Assembly (NCBI GenBank): GCA_905250885.1
Contig: CAJNOQ010000649.1
Coordinates: 1-44,268 of the forward strand
Origin: Didymodactylos carnosus
Taxonomy: Eukaryota; Rotifera; Eurotatoria; Philodinida; Philodinidae
Length of the DNA stretch: 44,268 nt
Reading direction: 5' to 3'
In this document: positions 25,414 to 36,010 of the stretch, in pieces
Layout of the letters: the number at the start of each line of letters is the position of its first letter
Numbering within the stretch: the stretch's first letter is position 1
Translations under genes and position numbers: made by a program
The notes under the pieces: model-generated
The model's database searches: none
Told to the model about the DNA's origin: nothing
What the model saw: the letters and a program-made list of their open reading frames with translations, nothing else

Positions 25414-26916
25414 CGATTTTTATAGTTTTAATCTGAAAGTATTGTACAGTTATAATAAAGTTAAGGTTCAACATAGCATGATGATTTCCTCTTTTCGTAT
25501 AAGTACAAAAAGCACTTAAAAACGCATTTTTTTTACCTTCTGTATCGAATGGCGACTCTCGAAAATGATGAGAGGTAGCACTACATACAAAAAAAAACAG
25601 AAATATAAGAAAAATGACAAACTGAACTGTTGTTCATCTTCGATATAGTATCATGTACAAGTCTCTTTCATTAAATCAATCTGATTTACAACAAAAAAAA
25701 TAGTCCCTTTTCTCTCTTTCTCTTGTCTTATTTTGTTCTTTTAATAAGCTTACACAATGTGTATACTGACCGATGTTGACCTTGAACACAAGCAATAAAA
25801 AAAGTAATGTTTACTCAAAATTTGATCGTCGTTGTTATTGTTGATTTGACGTGACGATTAAAAAAAACACATCTCACATACATATATGAGCGATATTCCT
25901 TGTCTATATCCTTCAACTTCTTCCCTTTTTTTTTTTATTATAATAATAATATTACCTTGAGTATGTACCTATACAAACTATTTCTCAGCTTTTAAATTCT
26001 TAGAGCCTTTAATCGTTTTGTCCTGTAACAAAATACACTTCGGTTGAACAAGAAGATCTGAGAAAAACTATGCATGAATAAAAAAGAAAAAAAAGAACAA
26101 AAGCGGATTAGTTGAATGCACATACATCGTACTGATAATCACTTCTTGGTTAACATGAGCTTTTAGTTATTCTAAGGATGAAACTAACCAACTTGTCAAA
26201 CTGTACTTATTCCTCCTGTTGATGATTTTTTCCTATGTCTCATCTCATATTCTACATCTAAATATTTTCCATAACTACAGGACAGCAAACTGTTAATAAC
26301 ACAGAAAAGGTTCTCATAGAGATGAAGAAAAGAAGCTTTGTGTAGAACTTCGCTGAGCACAATAGTATAAAAGAGAAAGTGGGAGCAACATGTTTTTTCC
26401 ATTATCTATATCTATTAGTGGGCAAATGCTGTAATACTTACATTTTTTTCAAAAAAAAAAACTTTAATTTTAGAATTTATTATTTGAGTATTAAAAACAG
26501 CAACAAACAACGATAATAATAATATTTGAAGTACAATTGAATAATATAATTGTTTGAGATTTCTTTGCCTTCTTTCTTTAAAAGTATGAAGCATGTGCAT
26601 CACTATATTGTTCACTGAAACATTATATAGTTACAATGTGAGAAGTGAGTGATTTTAGTTTTTAACACACGGCAGGTGTGTATAGGTTTTAAAAGTAAAT
26701 TTAACTTTTATCTCAAAGTCTTACCATTTGTTTCGTGTATAAATTATTCATAGAGTATCATACATGACGAAATAGAGTGTATCATTTTCCATATCTAATT
26801 ATTAATCATACAGATACCTACCTCCTCCTTTTCTCCTGATAAAAGTGTATCTTTTTTTTTCAGAAGTAAAACAATAAATAAACGAAAAAGAAAAAGAGAA
26901 ATAAATGACTAAAATG
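25414..26916. other. Non-coding upstream of the PTB gene
   Basis: The promoter side of the PTB gene. The small minus-strand frames at 26196-26402 and 26415-26615 have no domain or splice context. I see A/T runs only. Confidence 0.45.
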
Positions 26917-27479
26917 GAGTAGTTGTTCCTAATAGAAACAATAAATGTCACCAAGTATAATTAACTGTAATACTTTAATGCTAGTTTTTCAATATTTTCA
27001 ACAATTTTCTGTCATAGAGTAGTAAGTACTAAATTTGATAAGTCGATTAATAGAAAAAAAGCCTATCAATTTATCATTCGAAATCAGGGAGATTTTACAT
27101 TTACAATACACTCCATTTTATTTTTGCTCTTATTAAGTGTCGTACTAATTGAGAACAGACATCAGTAATATATGTTTTTAATAGAAACATTCACATTCAA
27201 ATATACACATGCATACATATAGTGAAACTTCTTGTACCGAAAATGAGCGGGCGTAGTACGACAAATGATAAGAGTAAAAATGAAATGGAGTGTATTGTAC
27301 ATGTAAAATCTCCCTGATTTCAAATGATAAATAGATAGTTTTTTTTTCAATCGACTTGTCAAATTTAGTACTTACTACTCTATGACAAAAAATTTTAGAA
27401 AATATTGAAAAACTAGTATCAAGGTATTACAGTTATTATACACGATGACATTTACTGTTTCTATTAGGAACAACCACTC
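26917..27479. repeat. Long inverted repeat (about 230-base arms)
   Basis: The left arm 26917-27147 and right arm 27254-27479 are reverse complements at roughly 85-90 percent by eye, around a spacer of about 106 bases. Matching landmarks are GAGTAGTTGTTCCTAATAG against CTATTAGGAACAACCACTC at the outer ends, and GCTCTTATTAAGTGTCGTAC against GTACGACAAATGATAAGAGT near the centre. There is no coding capacity. I found no clear target-site duplication, so a foldback or MITE-like element is likely but unproven. Confidence 0.85.
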
Positions 27480-30237
27480 TGAAAGAAATTATTGTCGAAT
27501 TCGTTTTCTTCCTCCTCCATTCTTCTTCTTTTTTTTGTTGTTAAAAATCATTATACAAAATAGTGCACATAAAACAACTTATTTTTTTTTTCTTCCGAAA
27601 ATGGAACAATCATTGAAAAATAAAAATTGATGTACAAGTAAGAAGAGGACAAAACAAAGAAAAAATGTCATTTGTTCAAACGCACAAAAATGAAGAATAT
27701 CTGAATAATAACAGAAAAGAAACCTGCTTGGACAAATATAACAGCAAGACAACGAAACGAAGATCTTTTCTCTTTTTATTCATAGACCTTTATCACGATG
27801 TTCTTTTGTCTACCGAAATATTTGACACATACGTATGTGGTATGAGAAGATATACATATTTTTGAGAGAAATAGTTAATAGATCGAATCTATACTCAGTT
27901 CCTGCCAGTTTTACTATGTACACTCACAAATTTTACATTCAAAGTGTAAAATTCAAATCTCGTATTCATCATATGTTGCTTTAATGAAAGTTACAAAATT
28001 ATTTTGTGTACAATTAGTTGGATATATGCGCCGATATCATCAAATGAATACACACAATGAATGACTTTATAATATTGTGTCATTTTTAAGTATTTAACAT
28101 CTATTGTGCTTAGCGTTGATGGATGACTAGTAATCAGATTGACAACAATATATTTGTTAATACAACATGAATATACGCTTTGAACCATTTAACATTTAAT
28201 AAAGAGCATAAAATAAATTAACAATAATCAATGATGAATTATGGATAAAATGAATATTCAATGATTGTTCTTTTAATTTAAGCATATATATGTTGATTAA
28301 ATTAGTACATTTAATGAAAAAACTCACTGCTAATGAGAAACAAATGAATTAATGGTCTTACTAGGTTATACACGTTTGCTGGTAGAGATATCAGCGCTCT
28401 AATTAATAAGGTATCAGTATATTATAAAATAACGTTTATTATTTCACTGATTTCGTTACAGTATGAAATATTCCATAGAAAAAAATTATCATAAGCTACA
28501 CAACATACGAGAAATATATACAAATTTAAAATGAGAGGAGAGAGAGAGAGAGAGAGAAAGAGAGAAATAATTTTTCAACAGGAACTTTTCGCATCGAATA
28601 TTAAAATTAAACAATTTATAATATAATGTTTAAAAATTAAATTTAATCGATGGGTAAACTCGTGGATGACAACTGATCTAGAAGTAATAGCGTTCATCTC
28701 CTGTCGACGTTTGAGAGAATTAGTTCGTCTATCACTGTTGTGAAGAATGAAAATGACTCTCGTTTTCTAAAGCGAATGGACCACTTTATAAAACTATATT
28801 TCACGATTACTAGTGAACTATTAGTATAACGTGAAAACCCACTGTTACCACAACGTCTGAATTGATAAGTTAATTCTACTTCCTTTCTTCTGGTTTGTAG
28901 TTTTCTTATTCAGTCATTGTTTTCAACATTAAATACTGTTTTGTTCACAAAAATTTTCTATTTGAGGTAGCTTGCCTCAGACGAACTACAATGGACATAA
29001 TTGACCAAAAGATATTTATTTTCAAAAAATATGCTCACTCATTTTCTTGTTCCAACAAAATTCTCTGCACATCAAATTACCAAAAAAATAGTGTATATTT
29101 CTTATTAATAAATAAAAAAAAGTTTTTACCATTTGTCAAATTGTCGTAAAAGAGAAAAAGACTATTTGTTTATAATAAATATATGTTACATAGATGTAAC
29201 ACTCTTAATTCATTGAGTCGTATTGCATTCGCGTTGAATAAACATCTTATCGCCTCTTTTTAAATACTTTTCAATATTTACTCTAGTGAATGTGCAAAAC
29301 TCGAGTGCCTATTGGGTATCCTGCTACAGTAACGTTAGATACTTGGCTTCTGCAAGTAAAAGTAAAAGTATTTAGGTAAGTCATTCAAGCTTTCCACATA
29401 ATTTTATTTTTGGCTTAGTTCTACATCATTCGATAGAGCTTTTCAAGCTGATCAAGAATATCTTGGTCTTAGCCTTATATATACAAGTTTCCAGTGAAAA
29501 AATTTCAAAGGGTCTCATTTTTCGAAAAACTGAATAACTGTCTTAGTTCATTTTGAAAGCTTGAAACTATGTTTTTCGTAATCAGCGTTGTAAACTGAAT
29601 ATAAAAAACTATATTTCAAGGTCCGAGAGTCAAAAAAAGAATTTTGAGCGCCAAATGACCTCCAGCTCCTCTTACCTCATCTAGTAAACCTATCTAGTTT
29701 TCTTGATTAAGAGATATATATTTCACATGCCATTAGAATCGCCATTCAACAGCGAATAAAAGTACGTTCTCCTTTTTTCGAAATTCTTTTTCGTTCTTGA
29801 GATATTTTATTTTTATTTTACGCCTTACCTTCCAAGTCTTTTTCCACGTATCTCTGCTAGCCTCAGCCAAGTATTAAAGTGCCTAACAAGTAATTTTTTG
29901 TTAGGTACCCATCCAAGTAATGTCATAGGTACTTAGACAAACTTGGCTTGCGGTAGTCAAAGTTCTTAGATGCTCGAATTCAAGTACATACAGTAGAGTA
30001 AGGTACCGGAAATTTGAAAATTCAGCAAGTTTTTTATTTTTGCATTTTTTATACATGGTTGAATAGAATTTGCCGATCTCGAGAAGAAAATATGTGTTTT
30101 AATGTTTGAAAATTTTTTTTCATGTCGAAAAATTGAACAAATTCGAAGGGTGAAATTTTTCGAAAGTTTCAAAAAATCACATTCTTTTCTCTCTCGTGCT
30201 ACTAACTTTTTGGAAGTGCCCTTTCATATTCAGCATC
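27480..30237. other. Non-coding, AT-rich
   Basis: No supported genes. It contains a (GA)n microsatellite at 28533-28566 and a small hairpin at 29879-29908 (GTGCCTAACAA pairing with TTGTTAGGTAC). A short motif combination, GTGCCTA followed by GGTA and ACTTGGCTT, recurs at about 29305-29370 and 29879-29965, which may be remnants of a repeat. The frames at 27445-27865 (+), 27991-28188 (-) and 29966-30172 (-) are not convincing. Confidence 0.45.
28533..28566. repeat. GA dinucleotide microsatellite
   Basis: A run of about 34 bases of nearly pure GA with a GG and an AAA interruption. Confidence 0.9.
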
Positions 30238-30411
30238 AAAAACTGCGTAGGAGAATGATGCTTGATCGAGGTCGAAGTCAAAGATCTATCAAGTATGGAA
30301 GTTCATAAACTATGTTGCTAACCTATATAGTTTTTTTGTGAAGAGATGAAGCTGATTTTTGTACTTCATTAAAACCATCATTGACCAAGCATCATTCTCA
30401 TACTCAGTTTT
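30238..30411. repeat. Short inverted repeat
   Basis: The arm at 30238-30267 (AAAACTGCGTAGGAGAATGA then TGCTTGATC) is nearly the reverse complement of 30383-30411, with about four differences over 29 bases and a spacer of about 115 bases. It could fold as a long hairpin or be the ends of a small element. Confidence 0.7.
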
Positions 30412-30553
30412 GCTCTGCTTCAGGTATCCACTGTTAGACTAGAGAATGACTTTCACAAAGTACTTGACATTTGTCAGTTTAACATAGAAAAGAACACACT
30501 TTAAAAACGTCATAAAAATTGAGCATAAAAGACACATAACACAGCCAATAATT

Positions 30554-30814
30554 TTAATAAGATAATCCAATTAGTTTACGTAACTTTCCTAGGATGAGTT
30601 CTTCCATTAATAATGGTCTTATTTTATATTCTACCAGAGATGACACTCTTCTCAAATAGTGAATGCTAATAAGATAGTGAAAATTTGGTTTTCCTAAGTT
30701 AGGCAGAATTATCACAGACAACCGATGGGATGGAAAGAGGATCGAATTACACAAAAAGTAAATAAACAAAAAAGTTACTATTATAAACAAAAACGCTGTC
30801 AAAACTAATGGCAT
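30554..30814 (-). CDS. Small putative membrane protein, second cistron candidate
   Basis: An 86-residue frame, not recognised. The first 30 residues are strongly hydrophobic (VLTAFLFIIVTFLFIYFLCN), fitting a signal anchor; the remainder is basic and leucine-rich. Its start lies 17 bases after the oligoribonuclease stop codon on the same strand, directly after a polypyrimidine tract ending in AG. Such spacing is typical of trans-spliced operons. The alternative is a chance frame in the 3' untranslated region. Confidence 0.35.
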   Translation of the reverse strand: MPLVLTAFLFIIVTFLFIYFLCNSILFPSHRLSVIILPNLGKPNFHYLISIHYLRRVSSLVEYKIRPLLMEELILGKLRKLIGLSY

Positions 30815-30817
30815 TCT

Positions 30818-30831
30818 CTAGAAAGAAACAA
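30818..30831 (-). promoter_or_regulatory. Possible trans-splice acceptor
   Basis: On the minus strand TTGTTTCTTTCTAG follows the oligoribonuclease stop codon immediately and ends three bases before the ATG of the next small frame. Polypyrimidine plus AG is the form of a 3' splice acceptor. Bdelloid rotifers are known to use spliced-leader trans-splicing, so this may separate two cistrons. Confidence 0.3.
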
Positions 30832-32355
30832 CTATTTTGACGAATTGTCACGATCCATATCTTGTCTGAATATATTTGCACGATAATATTTTAAAAGCTC
30901 AATATATGATTTTAATTTTGGCCTTGAATTTACTTGAGCTGAATTATCAACAATTGGTCTTTGTTTATAAACGTTTGGAAACCATTTTGAGCATAACGTA
31001 GAAATGATATCAACGTCAATGTTACGATAATGACATACTTTAACAAAGTCTGGACAAATTTGACTCATAACTACTCGATCAACATCAACAAATTCACCGG
31101 CTAACGGTGATATACGGTTTACTAGAATATTTTTATGTAAAAAATCAATCAGTAATTGACTATTTGATTTTGAAATATTTTCAATATAGAGTTCATTAAT
31201 TAAATTTAAATTACCATCGGTGATTATAATTGTTAAATCATTAATGAAATCTTTATTGTTATACAAAAAATTTATTTTTAACCACACAATATGAGTTTTA
31301 GGATTTTGCATGATTTCCCATTCATACGGAGGAGATCGAAGAAGTATTTGTTGTTTCGCTGATGATATAAACATATGTTTGTAATAATATTTTAATTCAT
31401 TAATACTCTCTCGAATATCGTCGGATGCACGATGTTTCATTTGTTTATAGGGAACTTTTCGAAAACGTAATGGTTGCCATCGAAGAATTAATTCTTTTAT
31501 CGTGCTACCTAAAAGAATAAAAAAAAATATTTGATTAGAAAAAGTTAGTTTAAGTTAACAACTGTAATTTTCTTTAACTGCTTATTTATACAAGACAAAA
31601 AGTAGCACGATATGAAATGATAGTAGTTCAAAATTCATCAATAAAGAGAAGGCACTAAAACAACGTATCATCCTACAACAGATTTTAACTGCTCAATATT
31701 TGGTAACTTTCTAAAGTATTTCAATACATCCGTAAGCAAGAGAGAAAAAAGTACTGGTAAGTGCAGACAAAAACTATATGAAAATCATATAGTCCGCACT
31801 TTTCTGACTACTAGTCTGCTTTTTCAGCCATGCTCTTACGATAAATTAACTAGTATCAATCAAAATAAATTCGAAAGAAACGTACAATCGATTATTTTTT
31901 TAGATAAGTATTCTGCTAATCGTGGCATGTGTTTTTGAATAAACCATCGATCAACAAAAACTGAATTTCCACCTAAGATGCCCAAACCAGGTGTTATCTG
32001 TTCCAATGATAGAAATTCAATAACAGCAGATTCAGCATCATACAATGAAACATGGCTAGATAGAATTTGAGTTATTAAACCAGACTTTGTATGATGTTCT
32101 ACACACCATTCATTCATATTATCAATAACATCTTGTGAATGATGAATAACAATATCAGGACCTAAATGAAGAAGAAAAGAGGATTTCCTAATACTCATAT
32201 GAATAAACTGTAAATGTTTAATAATTACCTTCTTTATAATTTTTACAATGCCAGTCCGATGTTGCCACTGCAATTTCAACGATCGTATGTTTTTCTAAAT
32301 CTAATCCATTCATTTCTAAGTCGAGCCAAATTAGACGATCATCACTCGATGCCAT
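30832..32355 (-). CDS. Oligoribonuclease (REXO2/Orn) fused to a second, catalytically dead copy
   Basis: The enzyme degrades 2-5 base RNA fragments at the end of RNA decay, in cytosol and mitochondria. Exons, high to low: 32229-32355, 31886-32161, 30832-31508; 359 residues. The first domain (1-182) is complete: the DEDDh set is D12 and E14 (WLDLEMNG), D113 (GNSVFVD), H160 and D165 (HRASDD). Family landmarks MNEWCVEHHTKSGL and IIDCSTIKEL are present, with spacing nearly that of E. coli Orn. After a linker (SSAKQQILLRSPPYEWEIM), a second oligoribonuclease-like domain starts near 205: HIVWLKINF, TIIITDGNLNLI, SPLAGEFVDVDR, NIDVDIISTLCSKWFP, YIELLKYYRANIF. Its catalytic positions are K212, N214, D278, S329 and K334, so four of five are lost. 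The EHHxKSGL segment is deleted. The second domain has no intron and shares the exon of the first domain's end. No mitochondrial presequence is evident. Confidence 0.93.
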
Positions 32356-32638
32356 GATTATATCTAAAAGGAAGTACTACTAAGCTATTAAGGAAATAGG
32401 CACAAAGATCACAGTAAATTGATTACTCAAGAGCAGATACTCAGTAAAACAGTGATTCTGAACAGATGATGATTTTCTCTCATGTCAGGTAATATTTTCG
32501 AGTTTTCAATTAAACGATTTCAAGACATTGTAAACGCGCCCGAGTCGGAATACTATCTTCTTTCTCTTCAAAAAAAAACATTTAAAATTTCATTGATCAT
32601 CGGCAAATGAAAATTTTTATATAGTAAACATTTATAGT

Positions 32639-33426
32639 TTACTGTCGTATTTTCAACTTGTTTACTGAAGTTTTTCTAATTGCAGAAACAAAATGCGTAC
32701 TCAATTCACAAAGTGTATGCATACTATGCTCCGTTGTACGCTTTACCATCAAAACTCTAGTCCGTAGATCGATCACCTTCCTACCACTACCATCGCTCAC
32801 CCTTGATCTGTAGAAGAACCCTCTAACATATACCCCTCTGCGAACATATTTAGAGTGATGAAGACGCAAGGATGAGTAGTGAGGACGATGAATAGTATAA
32901 AAAAGAGAGACAGGACTTAGACGTTGATAAATTTTGAAAAACTGTAGAAGTCTAAAGTATTTACGACGAAGAGATAGATTTGGAAGAGAAAATTGAGACA
33001 CAAGTAGAGAACTAGAAGAACGGAAGTCAAAATTGCGAGAAATAACACGAGAAGCAAGTTTGTTTCCAGAATCAAGAACAGTAAGAGTAAACGAACTGTG
33101 ATACAAGGCACAGCAATAGTCGATTTTAGGAAGGATAGAAGAAAGATAGATTCGACGCCGAACTTCGGTTGGAGCTAATCCAACGACACGGTTTAAAGCT
33201 CCAAGCTCGCGCCGACAAGCAAGAGCGATGTCCTTGGCATGGTCATTCCATCTAAGATCGTGCGAAACAAGAACACCAAGACAACGAACAGAAGACACAG
33301 CAGAGAGAGGAGCACTATTGAGATACAGTTGATTATAAACATACGGAAAGAGGTTGGAAGAGAAAGGAAGCCAACAACATTTAGAAGCGTTTAAAGACAT
33401 GAGATTGGAAGAAGACCAGTGAGAAA
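32639..33426 (-). pseudogene. LINE reverse transcriptase, 3' part and C-terminus
   Basis: An open frame to 32639 continuing the LINE after the nested insertion: WSSSNLMSLNASKCCWLPFS, then VRCLGVLVSHDLRWNDHAKD (thumb region), RRELGALNRVV, RRRIYLSSILPKIDYCCALYHSS and a C-terminal domain rich in Arg and Ser. It stays open for about 260 codons, suggesting this LINE copy is not very old. Confidence 0.85.
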
Positions 33427-33983
33427 CAGGCCAGGCAGCCTGCCTGGCTGTTACAGACAGGCCAGGCTACAAATTATCGGCATGCACCAGGCTAAGGCAG
33501 ACCAGGCCTGGACTGAAATAGATTCAGGCAGACCTTTGAAAACACCAGGCGGCCTAGCCTAGGAAATTTGCGTATTTTTATTCAAAATTTAGCATTTCGG
33601 CTGTAGATGTCGTTATGATATGGAAGTTTCACATTGTGAAACTATGTACTAGGCTGAAATAGATCACTAAATCCTGACACGGTTGAGGATATCTTATTAG
33701 TTAGATGAGTTCAGAAAATACTTGAACAAAAACCAAATTTTTTAACTTAGATATATTGTTTAGTTATCTGTCACTTTTCTTTCCATCTTATATTACTATT
33801 ATTTGTACATTTTATTTATTACAAAAATTACCAGGCATCTACAGACCAGGCCAGGATAGGCCGAGAGCAATGGCAGGCAGGCAAGGCCCAGGAAATATTT
33901 CGACAGGCCCAGGCAGATCTAAACATTACAGACCTGACGCAGGCAGACCAGGCCTCAAAATTGTCGGCCTGTTTCGAGCCCTG
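33427..33983. mobile_element. hAT-like MITE nested in the LINE
   Basis: A 557-base insertion splits the LINE reverse transcriptase just after the FADD box. It is bounded by a perfect 8-base duplication GTGAGAAA (33419-33426 and 33984-33991), which fits the hAT preference nTnnnnAn. The ends start CAGGCCAGGC on the left and CAGGGCTCGAAAC reading inward from the right. CCAGGC/GCCTGG motifs are repeated many times near both ends, as hAT subterminal repeats are. There is no coding capacity, and the middle is AT-rich. LINE sequence resumes exactly after the duplication. Confidence 0.85.
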
Positions 33984-34925
33984 GTGAGAAACAGAGTTTA
34001 TACAATTTTGAACGTGAAAAAAATTGGAAGAATCGGTAGAGGAACGAGGAAAAATTAAAAAAAACATCATCAGCAAAGAGACAGATTTCACAATTAGATG
34101 GGAGCGACAGAGGAACGAGATAATTTTTTTAACAAAAGAGAATGAGGAACAGAGTCAAACGCTTTAGAGAAATCGAAAGACACACCAACACATTTCACAC
34201 CGGCATTCCAAAAGTCAAAGACGGTTGAAGATAAAAACAACAAAGGATCTAGAGTGGAATGTTTAGGGCGAAAATCGAACTGTTTATTAACAAAAAAAGA
34301 ATGTTTAGAAAGAAGTGAAATAGGACGATAGTTAGAGATATCGGCAAGAGCGCCTTTTTTGTGAACAGGTACAATGAATGCAGTTTTCCATAGAGTTGGA
34401 AAATTGCTAGTAGAAAGACACAGATGAAAAATGAAGTGAAGATGAGATGAGAGAATGTCAGCACAAGAAGAGAGAAAGGAAGAAGGAATTCCATCAATAC
34501 CAAAAGTCTGCAGTGGTAGAGGGAGGAATTTGATCCTGAAGAGAAGAATAACAGGAAGAAAAGTGAGAGTTGAAGAGCTCGGCTTTATCCGCATCTGTGG
34601 AAACAGATTTGCAGCCCAGAAACATAGAATGAGGTAGAGTAGACTGAGAAGAAGACAGTTTTTTGATAGAGCTCCAAAACTTGCGAGGATCGGAAAATAG
34701 AAAAGAAAGAGATCGAAAATAAGAAGACTTTTCACGGCGATAAAGAGGAAGGTCAAGATTTCTTATCTTGCGAAACTCAGCAAGGTTAGAAGAAGTGTAA
34801 CGACGTTTGAGTTTACGAAAGCGACAGTTACGGATAGAAATAAGGTGTGCAAGTTTTGGAGGAGAAGGAAGAGAAGATAAAGTACGGATAGGCACCAGTG
34901 GAACGAATCTACGAATAGCGTCATT
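33984..34925 (-). pseudogene. LINE linker and reverse transcriptase palm, 5' part (broken)
   Basis: The linker (NDAIRRFVPLVPIRTL, LYRREKSSYFRSL, FSDPRKFWSSIKKLSSSQS, AELFNSHFSS) leads through a frame change near 34510 into the palm: FGIDGIPSSFLSSC, FPTLWKTAFIVPVHKKG, ADISNYRPISLLS, QFDFRPKHSTLDPLL and VSFDFSKAFDSVPHSLLL. About 25 residues are missing after RPISLLS. Roughly 60-70 residues are missing after HSLLLKKLS, including the PQGSVLGP box. FADD, the catalytic motif, is encoded at 34066-34077 in another frame. Reverse transcriptase activity is not possible from this copy. Confidence 0.85.
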
Positions 34926-35660
34926 CGTGATCAGTCCAGATATGGACTGCCGTATCAGCACTGGTAGCCGTATAGAGACCATCAGGAATAACAGAGAGAA
35001 AACGCCGTAGTTCCGACCACTGGGCTTTTTTAAAGTCGTAACGATAAGAACTAGAAGAAGAAAAAGCTTGAACAGGAACGTCGAAAGTAACAGATAAACA
35101 AAAATGAGGAGAACAGCCAATAGGTGGAGAACAAGAGAAAGAAACAGTACGCCAAGAAGACGAATAAAAAACATAATCAATACACGTGTTATATATAGTA
35201 GTTATAGGAAAATCAACACGAGAACATAAGAAAGAGTTTGAAAGACTTTGAACTCTGTACATTTCTGAAGATACAACAAAATTCAAATTTAAATCAGCAC
35301 ATAGGACAAGTGAAGAAGAGGTAGACAGATATTTACAAACAAAAGATTCAAGTACATCGAGAAAGAAAACGACAGTAATATTTTGAGGACGATAAGCGTT
35401 ATATAGAAGAAAATCCACAGAAGAGGAATGTACATGAAGTAAAAACGCTTCAATAACATCAGAAGTTGCAAGAACAGAAAAGTGAAAAGAGGAGGAGATG
35501 AACGTAGCCAGATCGCCTCCTCGTCGATTTCGATCACGGCGAACTAATGAATAATCAAGCAGAGATAATTCATTATCGCTGATGCTAGAGTCCAAATTTG
35601 TCTCTTGAAACGATAAAATGTCATACTCACTAAAAGATTATGCGATAATAAACGAAGTTT
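34921..35660 (-). pseudogene. LINE endonuclease domain (broken)
   Basis: An APE-like endonuclease: YDILSFQETNLDSS gives the catalytic Glu motif, then RRGGDLATFISSS, NAYRPQN, CADLNLNF and TCIDYVFYSSS. A one-base frame change near 35635 separates the first motif from the upstream SHKLRLLSHN, and another near 34930 breaks the join to the linker. The final SPHFCLSVTF box lacks the usual SDH catalytic histidine form. Confidence 0.8.
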
Positions 35661-35708
35661 ATGAGATAGTGAAGGATCTGTTTTTGTTTTGGCCCGAGTC
35701 TCGTCGTG

Positions 35709-36010
35709 TCACTGGTAACTGCCTGCTGACACCGATGCTCCCCGATTTCGTTGGGAAGATGAATTTTGATCCTGATTTTGTTTAACATTATTATTATTTC
35801 TAGATGAACGACACGAGGAACGATCAGGAGCCGATTTCTGTTGAACGAACGAAGCAGGAGAATTTGGATACGATTGAGACGACTGTTGTTGAGGATGTTG
35901 TTGATTATTACCCGATTGTTGTTGAATATTATCGGATTGTTGTTCTTGATTATTTCCAGATTGTTGTTGAAGGTATTGTTGATTATTGTCACCGGTCCTC
36001 AAAATTATGA
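35709..36010 (-). pseudogene. Gln/Asn-rich leader of the LINE
   Basis: About 95 residues made of QQQSGNN-type repeats, then SFVQQKSAPDRSSCRSS and a TGA stop. The same frame continues past the stop into KTDPSLSHKLRLLSHN, the usual start of the endonuclease domain, so the stop probably interrupts what was one reading frame. It could be the end of ORF1 or the start of ORF2. Confidence 0.5.

Larger units (their letters stand above)
32639..36010 (-). mobile_element. Decayed APE-type non-LTR retrotransposon (LINE)
   Basis: Remains of one element on the minus strand: Gln/Asn-rich leader, apurinic-type endonuclease, linker, reverse transcriptase and C-terminal region in order. Frame changes occur near 35635, 34930 and 34510, and there are internal deletions and a nested hAT element. 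The general form fits the Jockey/I-group LINEs; I could not assign a clade. Boundaries are approximate: the 3' end is near the stop at 32639 and the 5' end near the start of the Gln-rich frame. It sits about 280 bases upstream of the oligoribonuclease start on the same strand, so it occupies that gene's promoter side. Confidence 0.85.
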
